Positions 10,952-22,315 are shown, counted from the first letter of the stretch. The stretch is DNA of 64,000 bases from Heterohyrax brucei (GCA_028571685.1 CM053162.1:46100851-46164850); one strand, 5' to 3'. The notes: generated from the letters alone by a model not told the origin. Numbers and translations: made by a program.

Positions 10952-12596
10952 CTGAAGCTTTCAGTGAGAAAGCAAGGAGTTTATCTTTAAAAAAAAAAAA
11001 AAAGGCTAAGGATCCCTTCTAGCCTACAAACAAGAGTGAGATGAAAATAGAATAAAGTACTCGTAAAACAGAGGGATGTATTGATCTTATTTCTCTCCTA
11101 CCTCATCTCATAAAAGATACCAAGCAGCTTCCCCAAAAAGCATACATAGTAAGCAATTCAAATATGAACAATTCCTTTATAAAACAGTCACAGAAAGTGG
11201 AGAAATGAATATGCCAATCTAAAAATTCAAAAAAGGGACACAGGAAAAAAGCAAAGTGTCTGCACAATACTGATCCCCACATCACATTCATGTGACATAA
11301 CAGAGCGATGACAAGTCCAAGCCTGTCCCTGTCCTGGAGTTGGGATACAGTGAGGGTGTAGACGATTCAAGGGGCAGGCTTAAGAAGGGAATGTGTTCAG
11401 AGGAGGGCCCTTCCCTCATGACAGAAGCAGGAAGCCAAGCTTAGGCCCTGGCACCAGAGAGTCTGGGGGATGAGGAGCCTTTGAGAGGTTCAGAGCAGGA
11501 AGGGCAGAGTGGGAGCTACCAGCAGCCACTCCGGTGGCCTGCCGGCCAGGTCCGGCCAAGGGGGCCACTTGGTGGGTTCTCCACCACCACTGGAGGGCGT
11601 GGCAGTCTCCTATAGGAGTGTTAGCCCAGGTGACATAGCCTCATGCCCCAGGCTCTGGGAAGAAACATTAGTTTAGAACCAGCATCAAAAGAAGGTGTAA
11701 TTAGAATCTGCAAGTAGGAAGGTATAATACCGGCCCTCATCCAGCTGAGAGTGCTTGGAGCACTTTGGGAGAAAGGCTGTGCAAAAATACAACGTAATAT
11801 TATCATCATCTTAATTATAATTAGAAAGTACAAGTAGAGTCTTGAAAGACATTTATAGCACAACCTTACTTGGTTAGGTCAGCTTCGCAGAAGGGGAAAA
11901 ATAGATGAGGATGCTTTTAACGTAGGCGACAAATAAGCCCATGTGTCAGGGCTACCGTCTGGAGCTCCCCTATTTAAGTATGTGCTTTGGGGCTGAGGTG
12001 TAGTTAAGGGCTGTCGAGAGCCTAAAAGCTTAGCCTCATAGAGAATGTGCCCTTTTTTTGAGCTTTGGAGGGCTATTAGCCCATTGGAAGCTTCCACTGT
12101 CTGTAAAACAATGAGACTGGTGATCAGCTGATGAATTACCGTAAGTCAGGGCGTATTCACTGAGTGATGGGTTTGCAAACCAGAGCACAAGGGGAGGATG
12201 GTGAACACTTTCCAGGGGAACTCCAACAGCTCTTGATGACTCCTAGTCTTCTCCGAGTGGAGGAGAATTCAGGCTCCCTCACCTTTTTCCTTTCACCTCC
12301 GGACCCTAGAGTGCCACGGGAGGGAAAACACCACCTGCTTGTTTAGCAGTTGCAGGCAGCTCTGGGAAAAGGCCACGCTAGCAGCCTGCGGCTGATGGTG
12401 GCAGTGGGGTGTCTGCCTCTGTGGACTTCAGCTGTTCCTGTTGCTCCTGTGCCCTGGACCCAAGAGCAGTCGGGAAATGACCGAGACCGGCAGGGGCCAC
12501 TGCACAGACACAATGGAAGCCTTTCCATGGGGTACCACAGCTACGTTTTCCAGCACTTGTGGCTGGTGAAGACAGGCATCGCATTACAACTCAAGA
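10950..12596. other. Unrecognised, probably single-copy sequence
   Basis: A poly(A) run lies at about 10989-11003. A GC-richer patch lies at 11500-11600. The open frames are short and share no recognisable domain. No repeat family was recognised. Confidence 0.4.
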
Positions 12597-12729
12597 AGGA
12601 AACCCTGGTGGCATAGTTGTTAAGTGCTAACCAAAAGGCTGGCAGTTCGAACCCACCAGGTGCTCCTTGGAAACTCTTATGGAGCAGTTCTACTCTGACC
12701 TATAAGGTTGCTATGAGTCAAAACCAATA
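12597..12729 (+). repeat. AfroSINE, short form
   Basis: Well preserved: head 'aaccctggtggcatagttgt', near-consensus B box 'ggcagttcgaaccc', body and tail. Confidence 0.95.
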
Positions 12730-12964
12730 CCCACCCCCCAAAAAACAGAAGGAATAAAAACCTGTGTACCCATGTCAGAATCAATAAGGATTTATATGGA
12801 TGCAACTAGAGTTTTATTGCTTCTACCCAACCTCCCACTCACAAAATTTCAGCACCCAAGTCCCCTTTCAGGCCCGGTCCTGCCTATATGATATTCTGAA
12901 CACGTGTCTTGATTCTTTTTGTTTTCTCCACCCAGTTCTGACAGTCTGAACTTACTCACCCTTA

Positions 12965-13138
12965 TCAATTGCCGCCCAGTACATTCTGACTCCATAGGAC
13001 AGGAATGCCCTATAGGTTTTCCAAGACTGTAATCCTTACTGAAGTAGACCACCTTATCTCCCTCCTGCAGAGAGGCTGCTGGATTTGAACTGTTAATCTT
13101 TTGGTTAGCAACCAAGCACTTAAACACTGCACCACCCA
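12965..13138 (-). repeat. AfroSINE, long form
   Basis: Minus-strand copy with the internal module ('gtaatccttactgaagtaga'). Confidence 0.85.
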
Positions 13139-13412
13139 TGTTTACCCACCGTTCATTACAAACTGGTAGTGTGAAAACCAGTAATGTCTTTTCCAGACAA
13201 CCTAAGGGTTTTTTTTGTGGAGCTGTACCTTCACATAAAAAGAGATTTAGTAGGAGAGCTGGATGGCTCGGTAGCCCAGCTGGGGAGACAGCTGGATGCA
13301 GGGCATCTCTCAGTAGTGCCAGATACACACAAGTCTGATAAGTCTTGGAGAGACAGGATTTGTTTTTTCCCCTAGCATTGCTCTGAGTTTCTGGTGGTAT
13401 AAGCAAAAAAAA

Positions 13413-13497
13413 AACCCACCGCTGTTGAGTCGATTCCAATCTATAGTAACCCTACAAGACAGATAGTGCCTAACCACTGTACCACCGGAGTTTCTTC
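13413..13497 (-). repeat. AfroSINE with internal deletion
   Basis: Minus strand. The tail half joins almost directly to the head ('gacagatagtgcctaaccac'), so the central part is deleted. It abuts an opposite-strand copy. Confidence 0.8.
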
Positions 13498-13636
13498 TGG
13501 CAGTACAGTGGTTAAGAATTCAGCTGCTCACCGTGGACAGGTGGTTTGAACCCACCAGCGGCTCCTTGGAAACTATATGGGGCAGTTCTACTCTCCCCTT
13601 TTGGGCTGTTATGAGTTGGAATCAGGTTTTTTGTTG
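13498..13636 (+). repeat. AfroSINE, short form
   Basis: Head starts where the previous minus-strand copy ends, making a head-to-head inverted pair. Confidence 0.85.
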
Positions 13637-13959
13637 CTCATAAATTTTCATCTTTGTAAATATCTAATCTTTAGCCTTGCCATGACTCACATTTAAAACA
13701 AACAATTTTTAACTCTCTCCTTGGTGCACTGTAGCAGTTTTTCCCTGGGTAGGAAGAAACTTGGAGTCTACCCTGAAAAGTCTGGAAAAGGAATCTCTGT
13801 TCTCTCCAAGGATTACTGTAGCTTTTTCACTCACAGGAAAGATTTATTGAAATAAAGAGGTGTTATGCTTTTTTGGTAATTTTGTGCAAAAATTCACAAT
13901 GTCAAGCAAGCATGGGTATTAGATGGAAATTGTGCAGCCTATTATCTGTTTCTCCACAG
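13637..13959. other. Unrecognised sequence
   Basis: No recognised element. Confidence 0.4.
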
Positions 13960-14350
13960 GCTTTCACCAGAGAGTGCCAAACCAAGTGCCAACTCGTCAT
14001 GCTAAAAGTGTTCACCATTTGGGCTGCGCCAGCAGTGAAGATGGTCGTGTGAATGTGTGAATTCTTGCTCCAAACTGGCTAGACCCACACTTTGTAAATG
14101 TCACTTCTCGGGATCCTGTTTTATCTGAGAAACCAGATTTCACCAGCGGTGCTCAGACAGCAGAGGATAAAGTACAGCTGTGGAGACTGTGATCCTGGAT
14201 TTCTCCTCTGAAAAATTAAAGTCATCATCTCCAAAGTATTTTGATCATGCTACGTCAGTGTCAGATAAACCTTCACTGTCGTCAGAGTAAGAGATGCTAC
14301 CTCAAGATGAAAGAAATCGTCTTTTTCTGGAATCATTAGCATATTTTACT
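13960..14350 (+). pseudogene. Possible degraded coding relic (WD40-like start), unidentified
   Basis: The plus strand reads protein-like for about 120 codons with two internal stops and a frameshift. One stretch reads CASSEDGRVNV, which resembles part of a WD40 repeat. Later stretches read PDFTSGAQTAEDK, LDFSSEKLKSSSPKYFDHA and LPQDERNRLFLESLAYFT. No introns, poly(A) or flanking repeats are clear. It could be a fragment of a processed pseudogene or pure chance. I cannot name a parent gene. Confidence 0.25.
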
Positions 14351-14974
14351 TGAGTTGTGTTTGCAGTAAAATAATTAAGTTGGTAGTTAGTCTGGTACTT
14401 ATTAACCTAAGAAAGGACATGGGAATCTAGCATTCAGTTATAAAGCAGATACTCTACCTATGTTTTAACACATGCTTCATTAAGATTTATACTCAATAGA
14501 ACTACTATATATGTGTCCCAAAATGAAATACAGCTTTTCCGTTAAATGGCAGAGTTAGAAAATACATGCCACGAGTGTGGCAAGCAATGAAACACCAAAA
14601 TGAGAGCTAAGTGCTCAGAGTCAAAGCTGGGGTTGACAATGACTTACTGATATAATTGTAAGAAATTCTTGTTTGCCTGGAAACTGCTAGAAATTTCAAA
14701 AAACAGAAATGCGTTTGAAACCATCTGGTTTTCTTTCTTTACTTTTATGACCAGTGACTAGTAACTAAGTTGATAATGAATTGTACGCATCTAGCAGAAA
14801 CAAAAGCTTCTAGGCTGCATCTCAGTGTCCCTGCAGTTTTATCCTGGGATCTTCACCATCTAAAGTTATAGTCCTGGGTCCCAGGTCCTTGCTCATGGGA
14901 GGGGCTCTGAAGGGCTGTGTGCACCCGAGGCTCAAGTTCAGTACCCAGAGAGCCAAGCAGAAGAAGACGATGGT
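14351..14974. other. Unrecognised sequence
   Basis: AT-rich, without a recognised repeat or gene. Confidence 0.4.
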
Positions 14975-15212
14975 GGCTCAGTATAAAGACTCTGAAGCTA
15001 GTTGGCCTGTGTTCAAATCCCTGCCACACATACCACTTATATACGGTGTGACATTGGGCCAATCGTTAACCTCCTTTAGCCTCAGTTTCCTTATCCATTA
15101 ATTTGTAAGTGACGTCACATCACGGAACCGTTGGGAGGAACATACAAAGATAGACTACTTAGAGTAATATTGGCACCTAGAAGGTACTTCGTAAATGTTA
15201 ACGATTATCATG
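14975..15212 (+). repeat. MIR element
   Basis: Follows the MIR consensus almost end to end: 'gtgttcaaatccctgccac', 'gtgacattgggccaatcg', 'cctcagtttccttatccat' and 'gcacctagaaggtacttcg'. Confidence 0.85.
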
Positions 15213-15791
15213 CCTAAATGTTCTTTTTCCACTGAATCCCAACCTTCGGTCTATACCTTAACCTGACTAAGGATATGATAGGATCATCTGTGGGAGAGTT
15301 ACCATAGAAACGCTTGTCACCTTTCTATCTCCCCAGGTGCAACTCCTAAAATTCCCTCACTTGAGCAAGTGTAAACAGAGAATATATTTGGATGTTGAAC
15401 ACAAGTGTTACTATCAGCACTCACAACAGCCAACACATTCTGCAAGTGTTACATGTTCCGTGTTGGGAGTCAGTTTGGATATGGGGCTCTGGCCCATCCT
15501 CAAACCCAGAATTTCCAAGCTCCTGCTCCCTGTGGAGACTAAGAGCTCACTGTTCCACCTTGGCCCTTTGACTAGTTACAGATTTTCTCACTTTTCCTAA
15601 CAGTTGTGTGCTTTTGATGTAAGAGTAGCTAGATAGCCCTTAATCCAGGCCAAAGAAGAGTAAGTGTGAAGGAAGCATTTATCTCTCTTCCAGGCTGGAC
15701 TGTAAGGTTTTGGGGAGCTGGCTCAGGAGAAAGGAAGATGCCACAGGAAGCTCCAAGATGAAGGGGCAACTGCTTGACTATCACAGGACAT
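15213..15791. other. Unrecognised, probably single-copy sequence
   Basis: Nothing recognised. Frames of up to 87 codons show no domain. Confidence 0.4.
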
Positions 15792-15948
15792 AACGGAAAC
15801 CCCGAAGGCGTAATAGTTAAGCGCTACTGCTACTAACCAAAAGGTTGACAGTTCAAATCCACCAGGCACTCCTTAGGAACTCTATGGTGTAGTTCTACTC
15901 TGTCCTATAGGGTCGCTATGAGGAGGAATCGAGTTGATGGCAGTAGGT
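15792..15948 (+). repeat. AfroSINE, short form
   Basis: Head 'ggaaaccccgaaggcgtaat', full body and tail 'gatggcagtaggttt'. Confidence 0.9.
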
Positions 15949-16839
15949 TTAGTTTATAGTTGTCTGGGTGACCCCTTTTTGGGTCTCTGCCCTTACACTG
16001 CATAAAGACTGACAGAAGCTTTGAAATTACATGAATAATACCAAACAGGATATCCATTGTCAGTGTCTCCATAAGAGGAAGAAGGGCAAAATATTGGTTA
16101 GGATAGAATATAGGTATGGTTGAGGGTCCCAGAGACCCAAAATAACATCAGTTTAAAGGAAATGGAGCTTTATTTTCTGTTTTGTCTTTTGGTGCCAATA
16201 TACACAGTCATGTACCACTTCAATGATTTTGATGTGTCCGATTCAGTGACAATGGTTATGTTCTTCAAGTTCTGCTGACATTCTCACCATCCTTCTTCCA
16301 CTTGCTCCACCACCATTGATTCAACTTGTTGCCTGCTAAGCTCCTTGTCCACCTTTCAAGTTGCTGTTTTTAATTTGATCTCATACAGATAACTCTTTAA
16401 AAGAACACAATGCTCAAGGAAGATACAATTTATTTTTTAAGATAAACTACTGTGTTTGGGTTCAAAGAAGACTTCAGGAGATAGTTTGCATTTCCTTTCT
16501 CTCACAGGTAAATGTGTGAGCTGGCATTAAGGCTGTGTTATATGAAGTCCTTAGGGGCCCAGGTTCCACTTACCTTATTCTTCTGTCATCCCTGGGGTGT
16601 TGTCCTCATCACCTGGCTCAAGATGGCCCACAGCCTCATCCCATTCCAGCCACCAAGAAGGGGTAAAATGTGACAGGACAGGAACATCTCTTCCCTTTAG
16701 AGCATAACTTGGAAGTTGCTTGTATCACTCCTCTTCACATCTGTGAGCTGAAACTCAATCACTTACTGCAAGAGAGGCTGTAAAACAGTCTCTTCCCCAG
16801 GTGCCATGCATCCAGCTAAAAGCTGAGGGTTCTATTACT
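15949..16839. other. Unrecognised sequence
   Basis: The part at about 16190-16420 ('cacagtcatgtaccacttca' onwards) has the feel of a repeat of L1 3'-end or LTR type. I cannot assign it. Confidence 0.35.
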
Positions 16840-16992
16840 ATAGGGAGCCCTGGTGGTGCAGTGCTTTGCAACTATGGCTGGTACCGAAAGGTTGACAGTT
16901 TGAATCTACCATCAGGTCCTTGGAACTGCTATGTGGCAATTCTGTTCTGTCCTGTAACATCACCATGAGTCAGAATCAACTTGACAGCAACA
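16840..16992 (+). repeat. AfroSINE, short form, with 11-bp TSD
   Basis: Perfect direct repeats gttctattact at 16829-16839 and 16993-17003 bound the copy. Confidence 0.95.
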
Positions 16993-17008
16993 GTTCTATT
17001 ACTGAGAG

Positions 17009-17216
17009 GAGTCCCTGGTGGCACAAGCGATTAACATACTCAGCTGCTTACCAAAAGGTTGGAGGTTTGAGTCCACCAGAGATGTCTCTGAAGAAAGTCT
17101 TAGAGATCTACCTCTGAAAAATAAGTCACCAAATCCCCACAGAGTACACTTCTACTCTGACACACATGAGGTCACTACAAGTCAAAACTGGCTCCGAGGC
17201 AACTGGTTTGGTTTCG
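17009..17216 (+). repeat. AfroSINE, second long form
   Basis: Head 'gagtccctggtggcacaagc'. It has the module typical of another long subfamily ('cttagagatctacctctgaa', 'tctgacacacatgaggtcac') and the tail 'aactggtttggttt'. Confidence 0.9.
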
Positions 17217-17234
17217 GCTGATTACTTAGGAATA

Positions 17235-17440
17235 AGTTACCCAGTGTGGCAGCCACTAGCCACATGTGACTATTAAAATTTAAATCAATTAAAATTAAAA
17301 AAATTTAGATCATTAGTCATCCTGGACACATTTCAAGTGTTCTTAGCCGCACATGGCTCATGGCTATGGTATTGGGAGCATAGAGAAGACTTCGAACAGT
17401 TTTTATCATTGCAGAAAGTTCCACCACACAGTGCCGCTAC
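17235..17440 (+). repeat. hAT-Charlie type non-autonomous DNA transposon
   Basis: 'agccactagccacatgtgac', an A/T-rich centre, 'cacatttcaagtgttcttag' and 'tcattgcagaaagttcca' match a common eutherian hAT repeat. I am not sure of its exact name. Confidence 0.75.
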
Positions 17441-17751
17441 AGAAGAAAGACTGGGGACTCTTGGCAATCGTTGTCAGGGGGAATCTTTCAAGAGGAATCA
17501 CTCAGGGCTAGATTCTGAATTTTTCCAGGCCTGCAACATAGACCCTGTACTATGGTTGCTCCCTTGTTTGAGTACCCTGCAGCTGCTTACCAGGCAATAC
17601 CATGGCTAAAAGTCTAACAGTCTGGCACGTACTAGGCAGGCAGTAAATGTCGGATTTTTTATTCCCTGTGCTGACCACCCAGCACATCCCTGTAAACGCT
17701 CAGCCTCCTTTTCTTTATGTGTCTTAGTTATAGAGTCCTATGTTACCTTCC
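17441..17751. other. Unrecognised sequence
   Basis: Near 17625-17660, 'tggcacgtactaggcaggcag' may be an old MIR/L2 end. Nothing else is recognised. Confidence 0.3.
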
Positions 17752-17898
17752 AGAGCCCTGGTGGCACAGTGGTTAAGAGCTCAGCTGCTAACCGAAAGGT
17801 CAGCGGGTTGAATCTACCAGCCACTCCTTGGAAACCAATAGGGCAGTTCTACTCTGTCCTACAGGATCGCTATGAGTCAGAATCCACTGGACAGCAAA
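17752..17898 (+). repeat. AfroSINE, short form
   Basis: One of the best preserved copies, from 'gagccctggtggcacagtgg' to 'ggacagcaaagagt'. Confidence 0.95.
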
Positions 17899-18545
17899 GA
17901 GTATGTTACCTCCCTGAGGGCAAAGCTTTATTAACCTCCTTCCCTCCCAGAGGAGAACTGAGGAGACTCAACATTTGCAAGGTGAAGGAGTAAGGTATGT
18001 GTCAGGTGGATCTCCAGGTTTCTTTTGCTCAGCTTGTTAGATGCCTGCACTGACACCGTGGAAGGTATGACAGTGACAGATGACCACCTTCTCTTGCCTT
18101 TTTAAGATTTCAGAGAAAGAAAAACAAACACATATGCCTGCAGAGCAGAGGGAGAGCATCGCTTCCCTCTAACCCAGCCTTGTGTACGCAAGCCTTGTGC
18201 AGTGTTTTCTTAGGACCTCGTGGATCATCTGGGAACATAAGCCAGATCTTTACTCTGAAGGACTGCTGGCCCCTGTGAGACAGATCACTTTGTCTGCTTG
18301 ACCTCTGGCTTCCGGATATCTTGTGGCCTTAGATTCCCTCACTGCAGGTTAATGGCCTGTGTGAGGTGACATTCCAGAGCCCCTACATGGTAAAGAGTGG
18401 AGGTGACAAGAGAAGGGAACAAAGTGAAGGAAGAGGACAGAGGTATGTTCTATTACATACCTTACATTGTCTTACAGAGGTTTCAACATTAGTCCTCAAG
18501 TCAAGACAACTGTGTTTGCACTTTGGGGGAGAAGGGGAACAGCAT
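17899..18545. other. Unrecognised, probably single-copy sequence
   Basis: No recognised element. Confidence 0.4.
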
Positions 18546-18640
18546 TAAGTTGCGATTCTTAAACTTTATGGCATCACAGACCTGTCTGAGAACATGAAAA
18601 AGTTGTAGAGTGCTTCCCCAGAAACATGCATGCATACATC
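18546..18640 (+). repeat. Possible hAT-type repeat fragment
   Basis: 'gcgattcttaaactttatgg' with 'tgcttccccagaaacatgca' resembles the start of common hAT-family MER repeats. Short and diverged. Confidence 0.4.
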
Positions 18641-18655
18641 ACAATATACAAATGT

Positions 18656-19065
18656 CTTTGTTGCGGTTGTTGTCAGTTGCTATTGAGTTGTGGCAACCTA
18701 AAGTGCAACAGAAGAAAGTGTTGGCCAGTCCAACACCATCTTTATGATGGTTATTTTTGTGCCGATCCATCTCATTAAAGACTTCCTTTGTTTTTCCTGA
18801 TCTCTCCTTTACCGAATACGGTGCTGTCTTGTAGCGATCGGTCTTCCCTAATGACGTGTCCAAAGTAAGCAAGTTGAAATCTCTCCGTCTTTGCTTCTAA
18901 GAAGAATTGTAGCTTCATTTCTTCTAAGTCTTTCTTCCAGCAGTTCACAGAATATTCAGTATTCTTTGCCGGTATCACAGTTCAAAGCATCAGTTTTTTT
19001 TTTCTTTCTCCCTTTTTGCTGTCCAGCTTTCACATGTGTGTGAGGTGACTGAGTTATGTTACCAG
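18656..19065 (-). mobile_element. RTE LINE 3'-end fragment
   Basis: The minus strand reads as the C-terminal part of the RTE polyprotein (NTEYSVNCWKKDLEE, FGHVIREDRSLQ) and then the 3' tail ('caacaaccgcaacaaag' like). It aligns with the same part of the bodies at 33693 and 61534. It is 5'-truncated and full of frameshifts. Confidence 0.85.
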
Positions 19066-19309
19066 CTGGCTTCAAGTTCCAAATGATCATGTGGTTTTTT
19101 TTGAATTTTGTGACAGGATATTACCAGGATGAAAGTTCTCCCAGGCCCTAAGCCTACTAAGGGTCAGTCCTTAATAGGGGTTGGCTTTCAACTGATGCCA
19201 CAACGTGTGGGTTCTATTTTGATTTCTTTGTTTCCAGGGACTCGAGGAACTCCTTTTCTAGAACTGTATCCCATCTTAAAAGCTTCTGAGTGATCATATA
19301 AGATACTCT
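19066..19309. other. Unrecognised sequence
   Basis: No recognised element between the RTE fragment and the L1 3' UTR. Confidence 0.35.
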
Positions 19310-19874
19310 GCCTGTCAGGAGCAAGGGAGAATGAAGAAAACCTAAGATAGAAGATTAGTCCAAACGACTAACGGACCACAAGTACCACTGCTCGCATTAG
19401 ACTGAGTCCAGCACAAGTAGATCGTGCCTGGCTACCGCTGCTGACTGCTCTGATGGGGACCACAGCACAGGGTCTCAGACAGAGAGGAGAAAGACACAGA
19501 ACGAAATTCTAACTCACAGAAAAGACCAGACTTACTGGCCTGACAGACAGTAGAGAAACTCCAAGAGTCTGACCCCCAGAAACCCTTTTGGCACAGTAAT
19601 GAAGTCACTGATGAGGTTCACCCTTCAGCCAGGGATTAGACAGGCTCATAACCCAAAACAAGACTACAGGGGCACACCAGTGCAGGGGCAATGGCAGGGG
19701 GAGACAGAAAAGCTGGCAACAGGGAAGCCAAGTTTCAAAAGGGGGAGTGGTGACAAGTTATGTGGTTGGTCAACAAATGCAACAAAACAATATGTGCACT
19801 GACTGTTCACTGAGAAACTAGTTTGTTCTTTAAACTGTCATCTAAAGTACAATAATAACAATAATAATAATAAA
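19310..19874 (+). mobile_element. L1 3' UTR fragment with (AAT)n tail
   Basis: 'gagggagaatgaagaaaacc' through 'gaaactagtttgttctttaa', 'catctaaagtacaataataa' matches the 3' UTR of an elephant L1 lineage as I remember it. A 5'-truncated insertion of about 560 bp. Its reverse complement is the same kind of end seen at 37059, 35573 and 48615, though younger. Confidence 0.75.
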
Positions 19875-20243
19875 AATTACACCCCAAGGATGAAGGCAGC
19901 CACATCTACCAAGATACAGATAATAACTGAAGTTGCAGCCCGGAGCAAAAATTCCCAGATTTGAAGATAGAGAAATGAAAATGCATTAGGCCCAACTACC
20001 CAGACTTTCAAATGGGAGAACAAAAGCTTCAATTTGAAGTCCTCTTGAGAAGGCAAGGTCTTGGCTACCTTAATGGGAGAAAAAGCTTGTTTCATGGTAG
20101 GTGTTTTTTTGTTCAAGCATAGGCTGATGAGGGGGACCTTGAGGTCTCTTGGCTCCAGTGCAGGGAGTAAAGCATGGGGTGAAGCACAGAGCAGGCTGCG
20201 TGGGCTCTGGTTATATTAGTATGACCCACTTTGTGTCACCTAG
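19875..20243. other. Unrecognised sequence
   Basis: No recognised element. Confidence 0.4.
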
Positions 20244-20424
20244 GGTTGCCATGAAAACCATGGTGAATAGTGGGTTAAAGGCTATATCTGCTGACCAAAA
20301 GGTTGGTACTTCAAATCTACCAGGTGCTCCCTGGAAACTCTAGGGGGGGCAGTTCTCCTCTGTCCTACAAGGTCACTATAAGTTACAATAGACTCAACAG
20401 CACTGCGTTTGGTTTTTTGGTTTT
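20244..20424 (+). repeat. AfroSINE, short form
   Basis: The head is diverged; the body ('accaaaaggttggtacttca' onwards) and the tail ending in T-rich 'tttggttttttggtttt' are clear. Confidence 0.85.
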
Positions 20425-20524
20425 ACCACTGCCATTGATGACGCTTCGAGCTCTAGAGTTGCAGCTCCTGAGACAGCTGAAACACACAGCTGATGGAAAG
20501 CCTGGGCTCTCAAATCCGTGGCTC

Positions 20525-20680
20525 CCTTATTGAGTGCACATTAGAATGGCCTGGAGAACTTCAAGAATACTGAGCTCTGGGTCCCTCCACTTGGATGGTC
20601 TAAAGTGGGACCCAGGAATTACTTCAAATAAAAGCTCCCTGGCTGATTCTAATGCACAGCCTGAGCTGAGGACCACTGAA
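20525..20680 (+). repeat. MER5A (hAT-Charlie)
   Basis: 'cattagaatggcctggagaa', 'ctgattctaatgcacagcct' and 'gaggaccactg' match MER5A. Confidence 0.75.
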
Positions 20681-20989
20681 GTGCTATCTAGAATTTTCTA
20701 CAGGTACTCAGGGCATCTGGAGAGAATTCAAAGGCTTAATGACGAGAGAAAAGCTAAAAGGACTTTTAACCAACGTGGCTACCTTAGAGTTCGGAAAACC
20801 GCCTTGTCAAAGACAGTTGACCAGGAAAATGGGTTTTTGGGTCTGACGTTTGTTCCCCTTTCAGTCATTAAATAAAGTAGACTTTGACCGGCTTCAGTAA
20901 TGAAACTGCACTTCTGTTAAATATTTAATAAGATGAACATTTCCAGAGAGAATTAATCAAGCATGAGTTTAACACCTCTTCAATTAAGT
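20681..20989. other. Unrecognised sequence
   Basis: No recognised element. A 113-codon frame overlaps the preceding MER5A and is taken as chance. Confidence 0.4.
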
Positions 20990-21001
20990 GTGGGTTAAAT
21001 A

Positions 21002-21338
21002 ATACACCTCATAGAAATTCAAACAAAACAGAGATAAAGAAGACTGCATGAGGTCCTTATGGTCACAGTGGGATTCTTCCTGGTCAGGGTGGGGGTTCCA
21101 GATACCACAAAGTTCAGAAATTTCAGCCACACACACTACCTGGCAATAAAACCCAGTAATTTTTCACTTTGACAGGATTCAATGCTATTCCAGTTAACCA
21201 AAAAGCAAACCCGGTTCTGTCAAGTCCATTTCAACTCATTGCAACACTACAGAACAGAGTAGAACCACCCCATACAGTTTCCAAGGAGTGGCTGGTGGGT
21301 TTGAACCTCCAGTCTTTTGCGTTAACATTTTAGTTGGC
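21002..21338 (-). mobile_element. Composite retroposed unit: AfroSINE plus 195 bp
   Basis: Perfect 12-bp direct repeats gtgggttaaata at 20990-21001 and 21339-21350 bound the whole unit. It contains a minus-strand AfroSINE (21198-21337), and 195 bp beyond the SINE tail that belong to an unnamed repeat also found at 24293-24455. The simplest reading is one insertion of a read-through transcript. Confidence 0.6.
21198..21337 (-). repeat. AfroSINE, short form
   Basis: From 'aaaaagcaaacccggttctg' (tail) to 'gcgttaacattttagttggc' (head). See the composite unit. Confidence 0.9.
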
Positions 21339-21486
21339 GTGGGTTAAATATCACTTTTCTTCCAACTAGATTATTCTTGTTTTTAGAAAGCAGAAGAGTA
21401 ATGGGGACTCCAGGAGACTGTCAGGCCACAGATACAGAACACTCAATGAGAGAAAGATCTTTAAGTTTCCCATAAACACATAAACA

Positions 21487-21684
21487 AGGAGCCCTGGTAG
21501 AACAATGGCTAAAGGCTCAGCTCCAAACTGAAAGGTTGGTGGTTCAAATCCACCGAGCAGCTCAGCAGGAGAAAGACCTGCAGTCTGTTCCCGTAAAGAC
21601 TACAGCTTAGAAAACGCGATAGGTTGGTTCTGCTCCATTACATGGGGTTGCTACTAGCCAGAGGTGACTCAGCAGCACTCAACA
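21487..21684 (+). repeat. AfroSINE, long form
   Basis: Head 'ggagccctggtagaacaatg', module 'cagtctgttcccgtaaagac' and tail 'actcagcagcactcaacaa'. Confidence 0.9.
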
Positions 21685-22162
21685 AGAGACTCTAAAAAAG
21701 GATTCCAGTGCAAGTCATTTATTCGGGAGGTGCTTCCAAGGGGAAGGAAATGGGAGAAGTAAAGAAGAATAATAAAATCTGTGTTATTGAACAAAGTACT
21801 TCTGAGGACCACTGAGGATTGATTAATCCTGCTGTCCATAATGCACCTCAGAATTCACTCAAACAAGACACAAGGTCGGGAGCTGTTTATTCATGATGGT
21901 CCATCTGCCTTTGGGCAAGGGATGCTAGTAGGAGCATGGCCTGTCCCCACTTGTGGCCTGACGTGTTCCCCCAGCCAATTAATACCCTCAGAGACAAAGA
22001 GGCAGGAGTATGAAATAAGCAGCCTTCATTGTGTAGAAGTAAGGGCGGAGAGAGCATACACAGAGTTCCAGTGCGTGATGACTGCCACAGTGGATGCACA
22101 GTGACACTGAAGCTTTCATTCACTTATCCAATAGCATCACCGTCACGTGGCAAGCTTCAGGT
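21685..22162. other. Unrecognised sequence
   Basis: The start at 21841 ('cacctcagaattcactcaaa') is faintly like the repeat at 21003 and 24293. No other signal. Confidence 0.3.
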
Positions 22163-22203
22163 TAACAGCCACAGCACTTAACCACTATGCCACCAGGGTT
22201 TCC
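22163..22203 (-). repeat. AfroSINE head fragment
   Basis: Only the head is left: 'cacttaaccactatgccacc' followed by 'agggtttcc'. Confidence 0.75.
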
Positions 22204-22315
22204 TATCAAGTGGCAGGCACATATAGTTTAGAATAAGGACTGGCCACACTCTTGCATAAACTCTAACAAATTTTGACACAGTAGCCTTGTAGAGAAGAAC
22301 CAGGAGTACACCAGC

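Noticed and set aside
11545..11575. CTCF-like 'gccacttggtggg'
   Set aside because: It departs from the core at two strong positions (a T in place of the central A, a G in place of C). The pair at 41016 and 44284 is far better.
12597..12680. tRNA gene-like A and B boxes
   Set aside because: The boxes belong to the tRNA-derived head of AfroSINE. No cloverleaf with matching acceptor ends can be drawn.
12849..13439. 196-codon open frame on the minus strand
   Set aside because: It spans two AfroSINEs in the same reading and shows no recognisable motif. It is a chance frame.
21841..21880. Third copy of the unnamed repeat at 21003/24293
   Set aside because: Similarity covers only about 35 bp and then stops. 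It is too weak to count.
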